This document shows positions 7,879 to 17,525 of a DNA stretch of 64,000 bases, piece by piece. A program made the position numbers and the translations under genes. Each line of letters opens with the position of its first letter. The stretch's first letter is position 1. Location of the stretch: the NCBI RefSeq assembly GCF_009900715.1, contig NZ_JAAAJC010000001.1, positions 1,043,216-1,107,215 of the forward strand. Reading direction: 5' to 3'. This DNA is from Halococcus salsus. Its GTDB lineage: Archaea > Halobacteriota > Halobacteria > Halobacteriales > Halococcaceae. The notes below the pieces were generated by a model. It worked only from the letters and a program-made list of their open reading frames with translations. It did not search any database and was not told the origin of the DNA.

Positions 7879-8862
7879 TCAGACCCCCTCCTGGGAGTCG
7901 CGCCAGTACTTGACGATGTAGAACGAGACCACGATGGCGATGATCGCCGCCGTCACGAACGCCACCGCCGAGGCGGTGCCGTACCGTCGGGTGCTGAACG
8001 TCGAGACGACGAGACACGACAGCGACGGCACCGTGGTACAGCTCGACGTGGTCTCGATCAGCCCGTAGATCCGCATCGCGTCGATCGTCCGGAAGAGGAC
8101 CGCGACGATCACCGTCGGCAGCACCAGCGGGAAGGTGATCATCTTGAACTGCTGCCACTTCGAGGCCCCGGCGACCTTCGCGACGTCGTAGAGGCTGCGG
8201 TCGACGCTCTGGAGCCCCGCGAGGATGAGCAGGGCCATGAACGCGCTGGTCTTCCAGACGTCGGCGAGGATCAGGATGGGGAGCGCCTCGGCGCTGTCGA
8301 CCAGCGGGGTGCCGGACATCCCGAGCGCCTGGACGAGGTCGACGCCGAACCCGATGCCGGGCTGGAAGAGCAGGAAGAAGATCATCCCCTGGATCACGAT
8401 GGGGACCGCCCACGGGATGATGATGGCGACCCGGACCCAGCGCCGGCCGCGGAAGTCCTGGTCGAGCACCAGCGCCTGGCCGAAGCCGATGATCGTCTCG
8501 AAGAAGACGCTGGCGATGGTGAAAATCAGGGTGACAACGAGCGCGCTCTTGAACGGCTGTGCGGGGTCGAGGAAGGGCTGGGGCAGCGCGACGGTGTCGA
8601 GCTTTCCGGTGAGGAGGTTGACGTAGTTCTCGAAGCCGACGAACTCGCCGAGCTGGGCCGCCCCGCTGATGCTGTCGGCGTGCAGCGACATGTTGAACGT
8701 GCTCACCAGCGGCCAGAAGGCGATCACCGCGAGCACGAGGAACGCGGGGACCAGGAGGAGATAGGCGAACGCCGCCTCGCTCAGGCCCTCTACCCAGCGA
8801 ACCAGACTGGTGTACGCGCCGCCGCTCTGTGCACCTCGTTCGGTTGATTGTTCCGTTGCCAT
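7879..8862 (-). CDS. Carbohydrate ABC transporter permease (MalF type)
   Basis: A 327-residue permease with six membrane helices and an EAA loop (SLYDVAKVAGASKWQQFK). Helix 1 (FAYLLLVPAFLVLAVIAFWP) follows a 30-residue cytoplasmic lead. Between the last two helices an extra external loop carries two cysteines (SSCTTVPSLSC), unusual in halophile proteins and possibly disulphide-linked. It starts 3 bp after the binding-protein stop. Confidence 0.91.
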   Translation of the reverse strand: MATEQSTERGAQSGGAYTSLVRWVEGLSEAAFAYLLLVPAFLVLAVIAFWPLVSTFNMSLHADSISGAAQLGEFVGFENYVNLLTGKLDTVALPQPFLDPAQPFKSALVVTLIFTIASVFFETIIGFGQALVLDQDFRGRRWVRVAIIIPWAVPIVIQGMIFFLLFQPGIGFGVDLVQALGMSGTPLVDSAEALPILILADVWKTSAFMALLILAGLQSVDRSLYDVAKVAGASKWQQFKMITFPLVLPTVIVAVLFRTIDAMRIYGLIETTSSCTTVPSLSCLVVSTFSTRRYGTASAVAFVTAAIIAIVVSFYIVKYWRDSQEGV

Positions 8863-8865
8863 GGA

Positions 8866-10323
8866 TTATCCGTTGTAGTTTTCGATCGCCATGAGTTGGC
8901 TCTGAAGCGAGTCCATCGCCTGCTGTGGCGGGCTCGATCCGTCCATCCCGGCGTGGACCTGCTGGGCGATCCTCGTCGATTCCTGCGGCCAGACCACGCT
9001 GGCGGGTCGAGGAATCGAGTTCTCCCCGGCGACTTTGAGCGTGTCGATATACTTGCCGACCGTCGGGATTTGCTTCGCCTCCTTTGTCGCCAAGAGCCGT
9101 TGGTTCGGCGGCAGGAGACCGAGTATCTCGAACAGTTTGATCTGGAAGGACGGCTGTGTGAGTGCATTCACGACCTCCATCGCCTGCGCCTTCTTGGGAG
9201 TGTTCGGATTCACGCCGATATGCCACCCACCGAGCGCTGCCATCGGTCCGCCGATATTCCTGTATTCGGAGTTCTTTTCGGCGGTTGCATAGGGCATCGG
9301 CATGACGCCGAGTTTGTTCCCGAGCGCGTCCTCCGCTCCGGCGGCAGCGATCGCATACGGCCACTGACGTATGGCGACCATGTTCCCGGCTGTGAACGGA
9401 CTCAACGAGGAGTCCTCGATCCAACTGAGCACTGCTTTCGGGGAGATCTGCTCGTAACCGTCGAGCGTGCCCGGGGCGTTCGGTCCGAAGATGAACGTTT
9501 TGAGCATCTTGACCGCGTTGACGACGGGTTCCTCGTTGACCGTGACGGGCCGCTCCCCGACCGGGCCGAGGAGCGTGTCGCGGCCACCGAAATACGCACC
9601 ACCCCACGTGCTCATGTACTCGTTGAAGTTACAACACGAGAGTCCCTCGTAGATGTTCCCCTGCCAGCCGAAGCCGTAGTTGACGCCTGACTTCCTCTTC
9701 GTGTCGGCGACGATCTTCGAGAACTTCTTCCAGTGCATCGACTTGGTCGCCCAGTCTTCCTTCTCGGGGCTGTAGCCAGCTTTCTTCACCAAGTCCTTCC
9801 GATAGAGCATGCTTCCGAAGTCCACGTACATCGGGACGGCGTACAGGTTCCCGTTTGGACCCTCCGCCGTTTTGACGCTCGCTTGGAAGTAGTTGTTGTT
9901 GATCCGTTTGAGGGTCTCCTCTTCCAGTTCTTGGTTGAGGTCGAGTAGTTGTTTGCGGTTGACGTAGTTCAGGGTCCACCCGCTGTCCATATCGAGGAGG
10001 GCGGGTTCTTCGAGGTCCGCGGAGAGCCACCGGGTGTACTGGGACTGGCGCTGGTCGGTGTTCGCGGGCCCCGCGACGATCTCCAGGTCGACGTCGTTCG
10101 ACATCCCCGCCTCGCGGAGCGCCTTCTTGACCGCCGCGCTCTCGCCGGCCATGTCGTTGCTGCTTATCCACCGGATCGAGTTCGAATTCGTCTCCGTTCC
10201 GCCGACGGTACAGCCCGCGAGACTGACCGCGGCTCCCGCGACACCGGCCGTCTTCACGAACGTCCGACGGGAGACGTCCCGGCCGGACGGGATCCGCTGT
10301 GGGTCGCCTTCATCTCTCATCAT
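8866..10323 (-). CDS. Tat-exported solute-binding lipoprotein of the sugar ABC transporter
   Basis: A 485-residue extracellular binding protein of the family-1 (MalE-like) class. The N-terminus has a twin-arginine signal (SRRTFVKTAG, about residues 18-27) and a lipobox SLAGC with Cys38 as the lipid-anchored residue, the normal export route in haloarchaea. The mature protein has the two-lobed pattern with WTLNYVNRK and AGNMVAIRQWPYA segments typical of CUT1 binding proteins. It is the first gene of the operon, with a TATA box about 25 nt before the start. Two ATGs are adjacent (10323, 10320); either could be used. Confidence 0.92.
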   Translation of the reverse strand: MMRDEGDPQRIPSGRDVSRRTFVKTAGVAGAAVSLAGCTVGGTETNSNSIRWISSNDMAGESAAVKKALREAGMSNDVDLEIVAGPANTDQRQSQYTRWLSADLEEPALLDMDSGWTLNYVNRKQLLDLNQELEEETLKRINNNYFQASVKTAEGPNGNLYAVPMYVDFGSMLYRKDLVKKAGYSPEKEDWATKSMHWKKFSKIVADTKRKSGVNYGFGWQGNIYEGLSCCNFNEYMSTWGGAYFGGRDTLLGPVGERPVTVNEEPVVNAVKMLKTFIFGPNAPGTLDGYEQISPKAVLSWIEDSSLSPFTAGNMVAIRQWPYAIAAAGAEDALGNKLGVMPMPYATAEKNSEYRNIGGPMAALGGWHIGVNPNTPKKAQAMEVVNALTQPSFQIKLFEILGLLPPNQRLLATKEAKQIPTVGKYIDTLKVAGENSIPRPASVVWPQESTRIAQQVHAGMDGSSPPQQAMDSLQSQLMAIENYNG

Positions 10324-10342
10324 TATTAGGAAACCATACGCC

Positions 10343-10352
10343 TACTTATAGC
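10343..10352 (-). promoter_or_regulatory. Promoter of the sugar ABC operon
   Basis: On the minus strand the sequence CTATAAGTAG lies about 22-29 nt upstream of the binding-protein ATG at 10323. That is the distance of an archaeal TATA box from the start of a leaderless mRNA. The surrounding 10324-10360 stretch is the only A/T-rich segment nearby. Confidence 0.6.
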
Positions 10353-10407
10353 TAGTGGAGACGAGCGCACGTGGGCGGGGGTGTTTCGAGGGACGGGGGC
10401 CCGACGA

Positions 10408-11520
10408 CTACGCATCGACGTCGACCCACTCGCCGCTGGTGTCGCTCCGTTCGATGGCGTCGAGCACGCGCTGAACCCCGAACGCCGACTCGAAGGACGG
10501 CTCGAACGACTCGCCGTCGCGAACCGCCGAGAGGAACTCGTAGTCCTCGTGGACGAACGTGTGTTCCCAGCCGAGGACGTGGCCCGGCGGCCACCAGTGC
10601 TCGACGTAGGGGTCGCTCTCGTCGGTCACGAGCACCGTCTCGTAGCCCCGGCCGTCGCCGCGGAGCACGTCGAGTTCGTTGAGCCGTTCGAGCGAGAACG
10701 CGAGACTTCCCTCGGAGCCGTGGACCGCGATCGAGTGGTCGTTCTTGTGGCCCATCGCGACCCGTGAGGCCTCGAAGGTCCCCATCGCGCCGTTCTCGAA
10801 GGCGGCCTCGGCGGTGTAGGCGTCGTCGACGGTCACGGGTTTCGTCTCGCCGTCGCCCGTCGGGCGCTCCTCGACGAACGTCTGGAGGTGGCCGCTGACG
10901 CGCTCGATATCGCCGGCCTGCTCGCCGACCAGGAATCGCGCGAGGTCAACCGTGTGCGCCCCGAGGTCGCCGAGCGCGCCCGCGCCCGCGAGGTCCGCGT
11001 CCATCCGCCACGTCCAGGGGTCCTCGGGGTCGGCCCCCCAGTCCTGGAGGTAGCTCCCGCGGACCTGCCGGATCTCGCCCAGCTCGCCCGCGTCGATCAG
11101 GTTCTTCGCGTACTGGATCGCCGGCACGAACCGGTAGTTGAACGCACAGCCCGCGATGGCGTCGCTCGCCGCCGCCGCCTCGGCCATCCGCTCGGCGTCG
11201 TCGACCGTGGGGGCGAGCGGTTTCTCGCAGAATACGGGAACGTCGGCTTCGAGCGCGGCGATCGACGGTTCGGGGTGGATGTGGTTCGGCCCGAGGTTGT
11301 AGAAGACGTCGACGTCGTCGATGGCGCTCTCCCAGTCGGTTTCGGTGTGCGAGAAGCCGAACCGGTCGGCGGCGTCGGCGAGCGCGTCCTCGTCGCGGCC
11401 GACGAGGGTGTGGCGCTCGACGTCGGGCGCGTCGGGGAAGAACAGCGGGAGCCGCGCGAACGCGTTCGAGTGAGCCTTGCCCATGAACCGGTAGCCGAGG
11501 ACGCCGATATTGAGTCCCAT
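10408..11520 (-). CDS. Gfo/Idh/MocA family sugar oxidoreductase
   Basis: A 370-residue NAD(P)-dependent dehydrogenase. The N-terminal Rossmann domain has GVLGYRFMGKAHSNAF at residues 5-20 and the FCEKPLAPTV motif near 95. The C-terminal alpha/beta domain has ADLAGAGALGDLGAHTVDLA, i.e. the GxxxDxGxH catalytic loop that the broken copy at 4496-5465 lacks. Proteins of this type oxidise sugars, inositols or sugar acids. It ends 85 bp upstream of the binding-protein start, on the same strand, and probably belongs to the same regulon. Confidence 0.88.
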   Translation of the reverse strand: MGLNIGVLGYRFMGKAHSNAFARLPLFFPDAPDVERHTLVGRDEDALADAADRFGFSHTETDWESAIDDVDVFYNLGPNHIHPEPSIAALEADVPVFCEKPLAPTVDDAERMAEAAAASDAIAGCAFNYRFVPAIQYAKNLIDAGELGEIRQVRGSYLQDWGADPEDPWTWRMDADLAGAGALGDLGAHTVDLARFLVGEQAGDIERVSGHLQTFVEERPTGDGETKPVTVDDAYTAEAAFENGAMGTFEASRVAMGHKNDHSIAVHGSEGSLAFSLERLNELDVLRGDGRGYETVLVTDESDPYVEHWWPPGHVLGWEHTFVHEDYEFLSAVRDGESFEPSFESAFGVQRVLDAIERSDTSGEWVDVDA

Positions 11521-11585
11521 ATCGGGGCTACAGCCGAGGCCGTCTTAGGTTTCGGGGTCCCGCCGTCGGTCCGTGTCTCCGCCGG

Positions 11586-12674
11586 CTACCCGTCGAGACC
11601 GACCCGAGCACCCGTTGCCGCCGACTCGTAGACCGCGTCGGCGACCGCGATGTCGACCAGCCCGTGCGCCCCATCGGGCTCGATCGACTCGCCGCTCAGA
11701 ACTCTCGTCCCGAAGTACTCGAACTGCTCTTCGATCTCGTCGACGAACGGTCCCGTGAACTCGGCGTGCATCTCGCCGCGCTCGACGACGACCTCGCGGT
11801 CGACCAGCCCGCCGAACGCCGAGTCGACGAGCACCCGGCCCTCGGTGCCGACGACCTTCAGCTGGCTGTCTCGATGGGCGTTGAAACTCGCCGAGAACGA
11901 GCCTACCGCGTCGTCCGGGAAGGTGACCTGGAACGCGACGTGCTCGTCGACGCCGTCGAACGCCTCGTCCGGGGCGGCCGTCGTCGCCTGGGCCGCGACC
12001 GGGTCGGCGTCGAGCAGGTATCGAGCCGTGTTCAGAGGGTAGATCCCGAGGTCCATCAGCGCGCCGCCGCCGGCGACCTCGGGGTCGATCCGCCAGACGT
12101 CGGTGGCCGAGCCCTCCGTCCGGCCGAGGAGGTCGAGCGAGAACGCGCCGTGGACCTGGACCGGGTCGCCGATGAACCCGTCCCCGATCAGCTCCCGGAG
12201 CCGTCGGTAGGCCGGTTCGGCGTGGAGCCGGTAGGCGACCATCAGCGCCACGCCGGCGTCGTCGCAGACCTCGACCATCCGTTCGGCGCGGTCGGAGTTC
12301 ACGTCCATCGGTTTCTCACACAGGACGTGTTTTCCGTGCTCGGCGGCCGTCTCGGCGGCCGCGAGGTGGTGTGCCGGCGGTGTCGAGATGTAGACCGCGT
12401 CGTAGGCCTCGACGGCCTCGCCAGCGTGGAAGGCCTCGTAGTCGAGCGTTTCGTCGACGTCGAACCGCGAGGCGACGGTTTCGATCTTCCCCGGCGACCC
12501 GCTCACGGCGACCGTCGTCTCACACCGGGCCGTCCGTTCGATCGCCGGCAGCGCACGGTCGCGGGCGTAGCCGCCAAGGCCCACGATGGCGAGCCGGAGC
12601 GGTTCGCCGTCCGGTTCGGCCTCGGGTTCCCAGTCGCGGTCGTTGAATCCCTCGAAGTACCGCTGAAGCTCCAT
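11586..12674 (-). CDS. Gfo/Idh/MocA oxidoreductase, D-xylose 1-dehydrogenase (Gfo6)-like
   Basis: A 362-residue dehydrogenase starting MELQRYFEGFNDRDW. The start motif and overall layout resemble haloarchaeal NADP-dependent D-xylose 1-dehydrogenase (Gfo6), which also begins with a short extension before the Rossmann fold. Visible: IVGLGGYARD (residues 30-39), LCEKPM (118-123), and GGGALMDLGIYPLNTARYLLD, the family's catalytic loop. The upstream in-frame ATG at 12821 is rejected because the added 49 residues are Arg/Pro-rich and unlike halophile protein. Substrate is uncertain: xylose, another aldose or a related compound. Confidence 0.83.
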   Translation of the reverse strand: MELQRYFEGFNDRDWEPEAEPDGEPLRLAIVGLGGYARDRALPAIERTARCETTVAVSGSPGKIETVASRFDVDETLDYEAFHAGEAVEAYDAVYISTPPAHHLAAAETAAEHGKHVLCEKPMDVNSDRAERMVEVCDDAGVALMVAYRLHAEPAYRRLRELIGDGFIGDPVQVHGAFSLDLLGRTEGSATDVWRIDPEVAGGGALMDLGIYPLNTARYLLDADPVAAQATTAAPDEAFDGVDEHVAFQVTFPDDAVGSFSASFNAHRDSQLKVVGTEGRVLVDSAFGGLVDREVVVERGEMHAEFTGPFVDEIEEQFEYFGTRVLSGESIEPDGAHGLVDIAVADAVYESAATGARVGLDG

Positions 12675-12805
12675 ACGGCACCCACGTGAGTCCCCATAAT
12701 ATACCACCGGAAGCCGGCCGAGCGGTCCTCGGCGTGGTCGACCTGGGGACCGATGGGGAGTCGAAGAAAGCGCACGTATTTCACCCGGACGACGAAACGG
12801 CTGCC

Positions 12806-13771
12806 ATGTCCAACCGACCACGCCGGGTCATCGTCGATACCGACACCGCCGGCGACGACAGCCAAGCCCTCCTGCTCGCCGCCGCCACCGACCGGGTCGC
12901 GATCGAAGGGGTCACGATCGGCGCGGGCAACGTCGCGTTCGACCGGCAGGTCGAGAACGCGAAGTACACCCTCGACCTTGCGGGGGTCGACGACGTGACC
13001 GTCTACGAGGGGGCGCGGGGACCGTTGCTCGTCCCGTTCGAGCACGCCGACCACATCCACGGCGAGGGTGGACTGGGTGGCGAGCGGTTCCCCGAGACCG
13101 GCATCCCCTCGGGCGACGCCTACGGGCCCGACTTCATCGTCGAGCGGGCGCGCGAGAACCCCGGCGAGTTCACGCTGGTCTGTCTCGCGCCGCTGACGAA
13201 CGTCGCGCTCGCGCTCCGGCGGGAACCCGACCTCGGAGAGCTGCTCGATTCGGTCTGGGTGATGGGCGGGAACGCGAACTGCCCCGGCAACGTCACCCCG
13301 GCCGCCGAGTACAACTTCTGGGTCGACCCCCACGCCGCCCGGAAGGTGCTCCGCGAACTCGACGTCACGCTGTTCGACTGGGGCGTCTCCGTCCGCGACG
13401 CGACCTTCGACGGCGACACCCTCGATGGGTTCGCGGGGATCGAGACCGAGTTCGGGGAGCTGTTCGGCGAGATAGCCGACGCCGGCCGGGCGTTCAACCG
13501 GGACACCCACGGCGAGGACCAGGCGACTCAGCCCGACCCCGCCACGATGGCGGCCGTCATCGCGCCCTCGCTTGTGGAGGAGGCGGGAACGTACCACGTC
13601 GCCGTCGACGACCGCGAGGGCCTCACGCGGGGCTACTCGGCGGTCGACGAGAACGGACTCACGGAAGACGAACCCCGAACGAGAGTGATCGAATCGTTCG
13701 ACGGCGACCGCTTCGAGGCGATGTTCCGGGCGATGCTGCGCGGCGACGCGCCGGAAACCGCGCTCGAATGA
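12806..13771 (+). CDS. Inosine/uridine-preferring nucleoside hydrolase
   Basis: A 321-residue hydrolase of the IUNH family, which cleaves the N-glycosidic bond of ribonucleosides to free base and ribose using Ca2+. The metal-binding N-terminus is DTDTAGDD at residues 11-18, where the family usually reads DTDxGxDD. The VWMGGN-like segment is present as VWVMGGNANC, and the second active-site block is EYNFWVDPHAA. It is transcribed divergently from the sugar dehydrogenase, with 130 bp between them. Its presence suggests that the locus may handle nucleoside-derived pentose. Confidence 0.88.
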   Translation: MSNRPRRVIVDTDTAGDDSQALLLAAATDRVAIEGVTIGAGNVAFDRQVENAKYTLDLAGVDDVTVYEGARGPLLVPFEHADHIHGEGGLGGERFPETGIPSGDAYGPDFIVERARENPGEFTLVCLAPLTNVALALRREPDLGELLDSVWVMGGNANCPGNVTPAAEYNFWVDPHAARKVLRELDVTLFDWGVSVRDATFDGDTLDGFAGIETEFGELFGEIADAGRAFNRDTHGEDQATQPDPATMAAVIAPSLVEEAGTYHVAVDDREGLTRGYSAVDENGLTEDEPRTRVIESFDGDRFEAMFRAMLRGDAPETALE

Positions 13772-13811
13772 CCCGACAGCGGTGGGAATATTAGGATCTC
13801 CTTACAGACGA

Positions 13812-13837
13812 TGTATTGAACGTGTGGTGAGAATACA
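13812..13837. promoter_or_regulatory. A/T-rich control region of nasA copy 1
   Basis: The 230 bp between the nucleoside hydrolase and nasA copy 1 is unusually A/T-rich. It contains an inverted repeat TGTATT (13812-13817)/AATACA (13832-13837), followed by GTAATATTTCGTATTTTAA (13842-13860) and TTATAT near 13871. These are candidates for an operator and TATA elements. The resulting leader before ATG 14002 would be long, at about 100 nt. Confidence 0.4.
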
Positions 13838-14001
13838 CGGCGTAATATTTCGTATTTTAACCGGCATTCTTATATCTATCTCGCCGATACCACGCCCAAA
13901 ATGATTGGATGGCACACCGAATCGGCACGGTTCCGATCGTCTCGTGGATATCGTGACGGGCCGGGGCCCGAGGTGTCGACACGACGTGAGGGATGTGTGC
14001 C

Positions 14002-16077
14002 ATGAGCCAACCCGTCTCGACGACCTGTATGCGGTGTGCGGTCGGCTGTGGGTTCGTCCAGCGTGGTGTCGCGTCCGGTCGGGGTCTCGACACCGTCCGC
14101 GGCGACGTCACCCACCCGGTCAACGGCGGTGCCGTCTGTCATCGCGGTACCAGCGAGACGCAGGCCCCGTGTGGCGATCGGCTGACTCATCCCCTCGTCA
14201 GGGACGGCGACGAACTGGTCCCGACGTCGTGGGACATGGCGCTCGACCGGGTGGGAAACGAGTTCGAGCGGATCCTGTCGATCGACTCGAACCGACTCGC
14301 CGTCCTCGGCAGCGGGCAGCAGACGAACGAGGCGGCGTACGCGCTGGGAAAGCTGGCCCGTGGGGGGTTCGGGACGAGAAATTACGACGCGAACACGACC
14401 CTGTGTATGGCGAGCGCCGTCGTCGCTTACCGCAACGCGTTCGGGAGCGACGCGCCGCCGTGTTCGTACGACGACATCCCCGAGGCGGAGACCCACCTCG
14501 TGTGGGGCGCGAACCCCGCCGTCGCTCATCCCGTGCTGTTCGATTGGATCCACGGCAGTGCGACCCGACCCGGCAGCGAGCTGGTGGTCGTGGATCCGGT
14601 GGAGACGGCGACGGCCGAGCGTGCCGATACCCACGTGAGCCCCGCGCCGGGTGGCGACCTCGCGCTCGCCCGCGCCGTCCTCGCCCAGGTCGTCGACACC
14701 GATCGGATCGACGCGCCGTTCATCGAGCGGGCGACCACGCGGTTCGGAAAGCTCGTTCGCGACCTCCCCGACCCGGCGACCGCCGCTGCGGAGGCCGGCG
14801 TCACCCTCGACGCGGTCGAGACCATCGCCGCCGCCCTCACGCAGCGGACCCTGCTCTACTGGGGGATGGGCGTCAACCAGAGCGTCCAGGGGACCGAGAC
14901 GGCGGGTGCGCTGATCGACCTCTGTCTCGCGACCGGGAACCTCAGACCGGGGAGCGGGCCGTTCTCGCTCGCCGGGCAGGCCAACTCCCTCGGCGCACGT
15001 ACGTTCTCCTCGAAGGGAACCTGGCCGGGCCACCGTGACTTCACCGACCCCGACGAGCGCAACGCCGTCGCCGACCACTGGGGGATACCCGTCGAACGCT
15101 TGCCGGACACCACGGGCCCCGGTCCCGTGGGGATCGTCGAGGCGGCCGGCACGGACGTCGACGCCCTCTGGACGGTCGCGTCGAACCCCGTCACGGCGCT
15201 GCCCGACAAACACGCCGTCCGCGAGCGATTCGAGGACGTCTTTCTGGTGGTGCAGGACGCCTTCCGCAACGAGACGACCGAGTTCGCGGACGTGGTGTTA
15301 CCCGCGGCGACGTGGGGCGAGGTCGAGGGAACCACGACGAACATGGACCGCCGGATCTCCCGTGTCCGCGCCGCGACCGATCCCCCGAGCGGGGTCCCGA
15401 CCGACCTCGAGATCATCACGGCGCTCGGCGAGCGCCTCGCGCCGGGGCTGTTCGAGGCCACCACGCCATCGGCGGTGTTCGACGAGTGCGTCGGTCTGAC
15501 GGCGGGAACGACCGCCGACTGCTCGGGCATCAGTTACGACCGCCTCGACCGGGAGCGGGCAGTGCGCTGGCCCGCCCCCGATCCGGACTCGGCGGGCGGC
15601 TACCGCTACTGCCGCGAGACCGAGGACGGAACCGAGTGGCGGTTCCCGATGCCGACCGGTCGGGCGCGGTTCTCGTGGGGGGTCGTCGGTGACCCCGCCG
15701 AACCACCGACCGAGACGTACCCGCTGACGTTGACGACCGGACGGCGACCGGAGCGTTACAACACGGGGGTCCGCTCGCCGGGATCCGACTCGCCGACGCC
15801 GGTCGCTCGCGTCAACCCGGAGACGGCAGCGACGCTCGGCGACGACGATCCGGACCTAGAAGCCGATGTCCGGGTCGAGTCGCGCCGCGGGTCGGTGCTC
15901 GCGGCCCTCGACCCGGACCCCGCCGTCCCCGAGGGGCTGGTCTGGCTGCCGGTCCACCATCCCGCCACGAACGAACTCACCATCGCGGCGCTCGACCCCG
16001 AGTCGGCGGAGCCGAACTACAAGCAGTGCGCGGTGCGACTCGCGCCGGTCGAGCGGTGGAAACCGAAACCAGCCTGA
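14002..16077 (+). CDS. nasA: Assimilatory nitrate reductase-type molybdoenzyme, copy 1
   Basis: A 691-residue molybdopterin-guanine-dinucleotide oxidoreductase. The N-terminal [4Fe-4S] site is Cys9-x2-Cys12-x3-Cys16-x29-Cys46. Cys135 in [10 protein letters not shown] is the expected molybdenum ligand. FSLAGQANSLGARTFSS and the C-terminal [11 protein letters not shown] fit haloarchaeal NasA, a cytoplasmic ferredoxin-dependent nitrate reductase. It has no Tat signal. It lies alone on the plus strand, convergent with narK. Copy 2 (17522-19663) is collinear without gaps over the first 140 residues and matches at 41 of residues 99-140. Which copy reduces nitrate, and whether this one has drifted to another oxyanion, is unknown. 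ATG 13993 is an alternative start three codons upstream. Confidence 0.88.
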   Translation: MSQPVSTTCMRCAVGCGFVQRGVASGRGLDTVRGDVTHPVNGGAVCHRGTSETQAPCGDRLTHPLVRDGDELVPTSWDMALDRVGNEFERILSIDSNRLAVLGSGQQTNEAAYALGKLARGGFGTRNYDANTTLCMASAVVAYRNAFGSDAPPCSYDDIPEAETHLVWGANPAVAHPVLFDWIHGSATRPGSELVVVDPVETATAERADTHVSPAPGGDLALARAVLAQVVDTDRIDAPFIERATTRFGKLVRDLPDPATAAAEAGVTLDAVETIAAALTQRTLLYWGMGVNQSVQGTETAGALIDLCLATGNLRPGSGPFSLAGQANSLGARTFSSKGTWPGHRDFTDPDERNAVADHWGIPVERLPDTTGPGPVGIVEAAGTDVDALWTVASNPVTALPDKHAVRERFEDVFLVVQDAFRNETTEFADVVLPAATWGEVEGTTTNMDRRISRVRAATDPPSGVPTDLEIITALGERLAPGLFEATTPSAVFDECVGLTAGTTADCSGISYDRLDRERAVRWPAPDPDSAGGYRYCRETEDGTEWRFPMPTGRARFSWGVVGDPAEPPTETYPLTLTTGRRPERYNTGVRSPGSDSPTPVARVNPETAATLGDDDPDLEADVRVESRRGSVLAALDPDPAVPEGLVWLPVHHPATNELTIAALDPESAEPNYKQCAVRLAPVERWKPKPA

Positions 16078-16205
16078 GCCGAACGATCGGAACGACCGGG
16101 ACCTGACACTCGTTACTTGTGGACGGATCGGATATCGTCGGCGACCCGTCGAAACCCGCACGCGGACGACCCGTTGGTCGAGAGAAAAAGACGTGTGGCG
16201 GCCGG

Positions 16206-17525
16206 TCAGTCGTCGCTGGTCGGCTGGCCGTCGTCGGTCCGGTCGAGCAAGCCGTCGACGTTCGCGCGACGAGCGATCCGGGGCCGGTAGACCCACGCGT
16301 TGATCCCCACGATCGGGACCATCACGACGAGCGCGACGAGCGCGTAGCCGAGGTGGAGGTTCGGCATGAGCGTCGAGGCGTAGACCAGCGGGAAGGCGAT
16401 CCCCCCGACGGTACCGATCCCGCCGACGACGCCCGAGACCGTCCCCGAGCTGTTCGGGAACATCGCGGGGACCTGCGCGAAGATCGCGCCCTCGGCGAAC
16501 GCACACGCCGCCCCGACGAGGAAGCCCGCCCCGACCGCGAGCAACAGCACGCCCGAGAGCCCCGCCAGCGTCATCCCGATCATCGTGACGACGATGAGCG
16601 CGAGCGAGACGAACGTCCACTGTTCGCGGTAGCGACCCTCGAAGAACGGCAGGATGTCCCGCTCTCGCCGGGCGAGCACGTCGCTGATGTAGCCCCCGAA
16701 CGGCCGGAGCAGCCCCGCCGCGAGCGAGAACGTCGCCGCGAACGTGCTCGCGAGCACGAGGTCGCTCGTCCCGAAGCCCTCGCGGTAGTAGGTCGCGAGC
16801 CAGCCGTTCATCGAGAGTTCGAGCCCGAAGCTCATGAGGTAGCCGAGCGCGAGCACCACGGTGCCGTACCGTGTGGCGGTGTAGATCCACTGTTTGAGGC
16901 TGGCGTTGTCGGCGGTGGCCCGACGGCGCTCCTCGCTCGACGCCGCCTCGCCGACCGCGTAGTAGACGACCGCGAGCAGGATCGAGACCACGCCGGTGTA
17001 GAAGAAAGCCGCCCGCCAGTTGGTCTCGAACAACGGGCCGCTCCAGTCCGCGCCGAAGATCCGCGGGAGCAGCAGTGCCCCCGCCGCCGCCCCCGCGTTC
17101 CCGATCCCGGCGTAGACGCCCTCGGCGGTGCCGAGGCGCTCCTCCTCGAACCACTCCGAGACGTGTTGGATGCCGATCACGAACGTGATCCCCGCGGTGG
17201 CGACGATCAGACGGACGACGAAGAAGAGCGCGTAGCTCTGGGCGAACGCGCTGACGATCGAGAAGACGCCGACGTAGCCGAGCACGATCGCGAAGACGAC
17301 GGGGGCACCGTACTTGTCGGAGAGCCAGCCGGTCAGGATCCGACCGAACGGCGCGAGCCAGATGTTCGCGCTCGCGAGGAGGCCGATCTCGGCGAGCGAG
17401 AGCCCGAACTCCTCGGCCATCGGGCCCGTGAACGGCGCGAACGAGAACCAGATCAGAAAGGAGAAGTTGAAGCTCACGGTCGCGAGCAACAACGTCCGCC
17501 ACTTCGTCATCCTGACGAGGCTCAT
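16206..17525 (-). CDS. narK: Nitrate/nitrite transporter NarK (MFS)
   Basis: A 439-residue major-facilitator protein with 12 predicted helices. N-terminal helix [18 protein letters not shown] and the [13 protein letters not shown] segment correspond to the NNP-family nitrate signature regions. It imports nitrate or exchanges nitrate and nitrite. The ATG overlaps the nasA copy 2 stop (ATGA, 17522-17525), so it is translated with that gene as the last member of the nirA-DUF6360-nasA-narK operon. Confidence 0.9.
   Translation of the reverse strand: MSLVRMTKWRTLLLATVSFNFSFLIWFSFAPFTGPMAEEFGLSLAEIGLLASANIWLAPFGRILTGWLSDKYGAPVVFAIVLGYVGVFSIVSAFAQSYALFFVVRLIVATAGITFVIGIQHVSEWFEEERLGTAEGVYAGIGNAGAAAGALLLPRIFGADWSGPLFETNWRAAFFYTGVVSILLAVVYYAVGEAASSEERRRATADNASLKQWIYTATRYGTVVLALGYLMSFGLELSMNGWLATYYREGFGTSDLVLASTFAATFSLAAGLLRPFGGYISDVLARRERDILPFFEGRYREQWTFVSLALIVVTMIGMTLAGLSGVLLLAVGAGFLVGAACAFAEGAIFAQVPAMFPNSSGTVSGVVGGIGTVGGIAFPLVYASTLMPNLHLGYALVALVVMVPIVGINAWVYRPRIARRANVDGLLDRTDDGQPTSDD

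Noticed and set aside
13857-14123. Minus-strand open frame in the nasA copy 1 promoter region
   Set aside because: Half of it is antisense to nasA; the product is Thr/Pro/Arg-rich without halophile acidity, and it would cover the control region.
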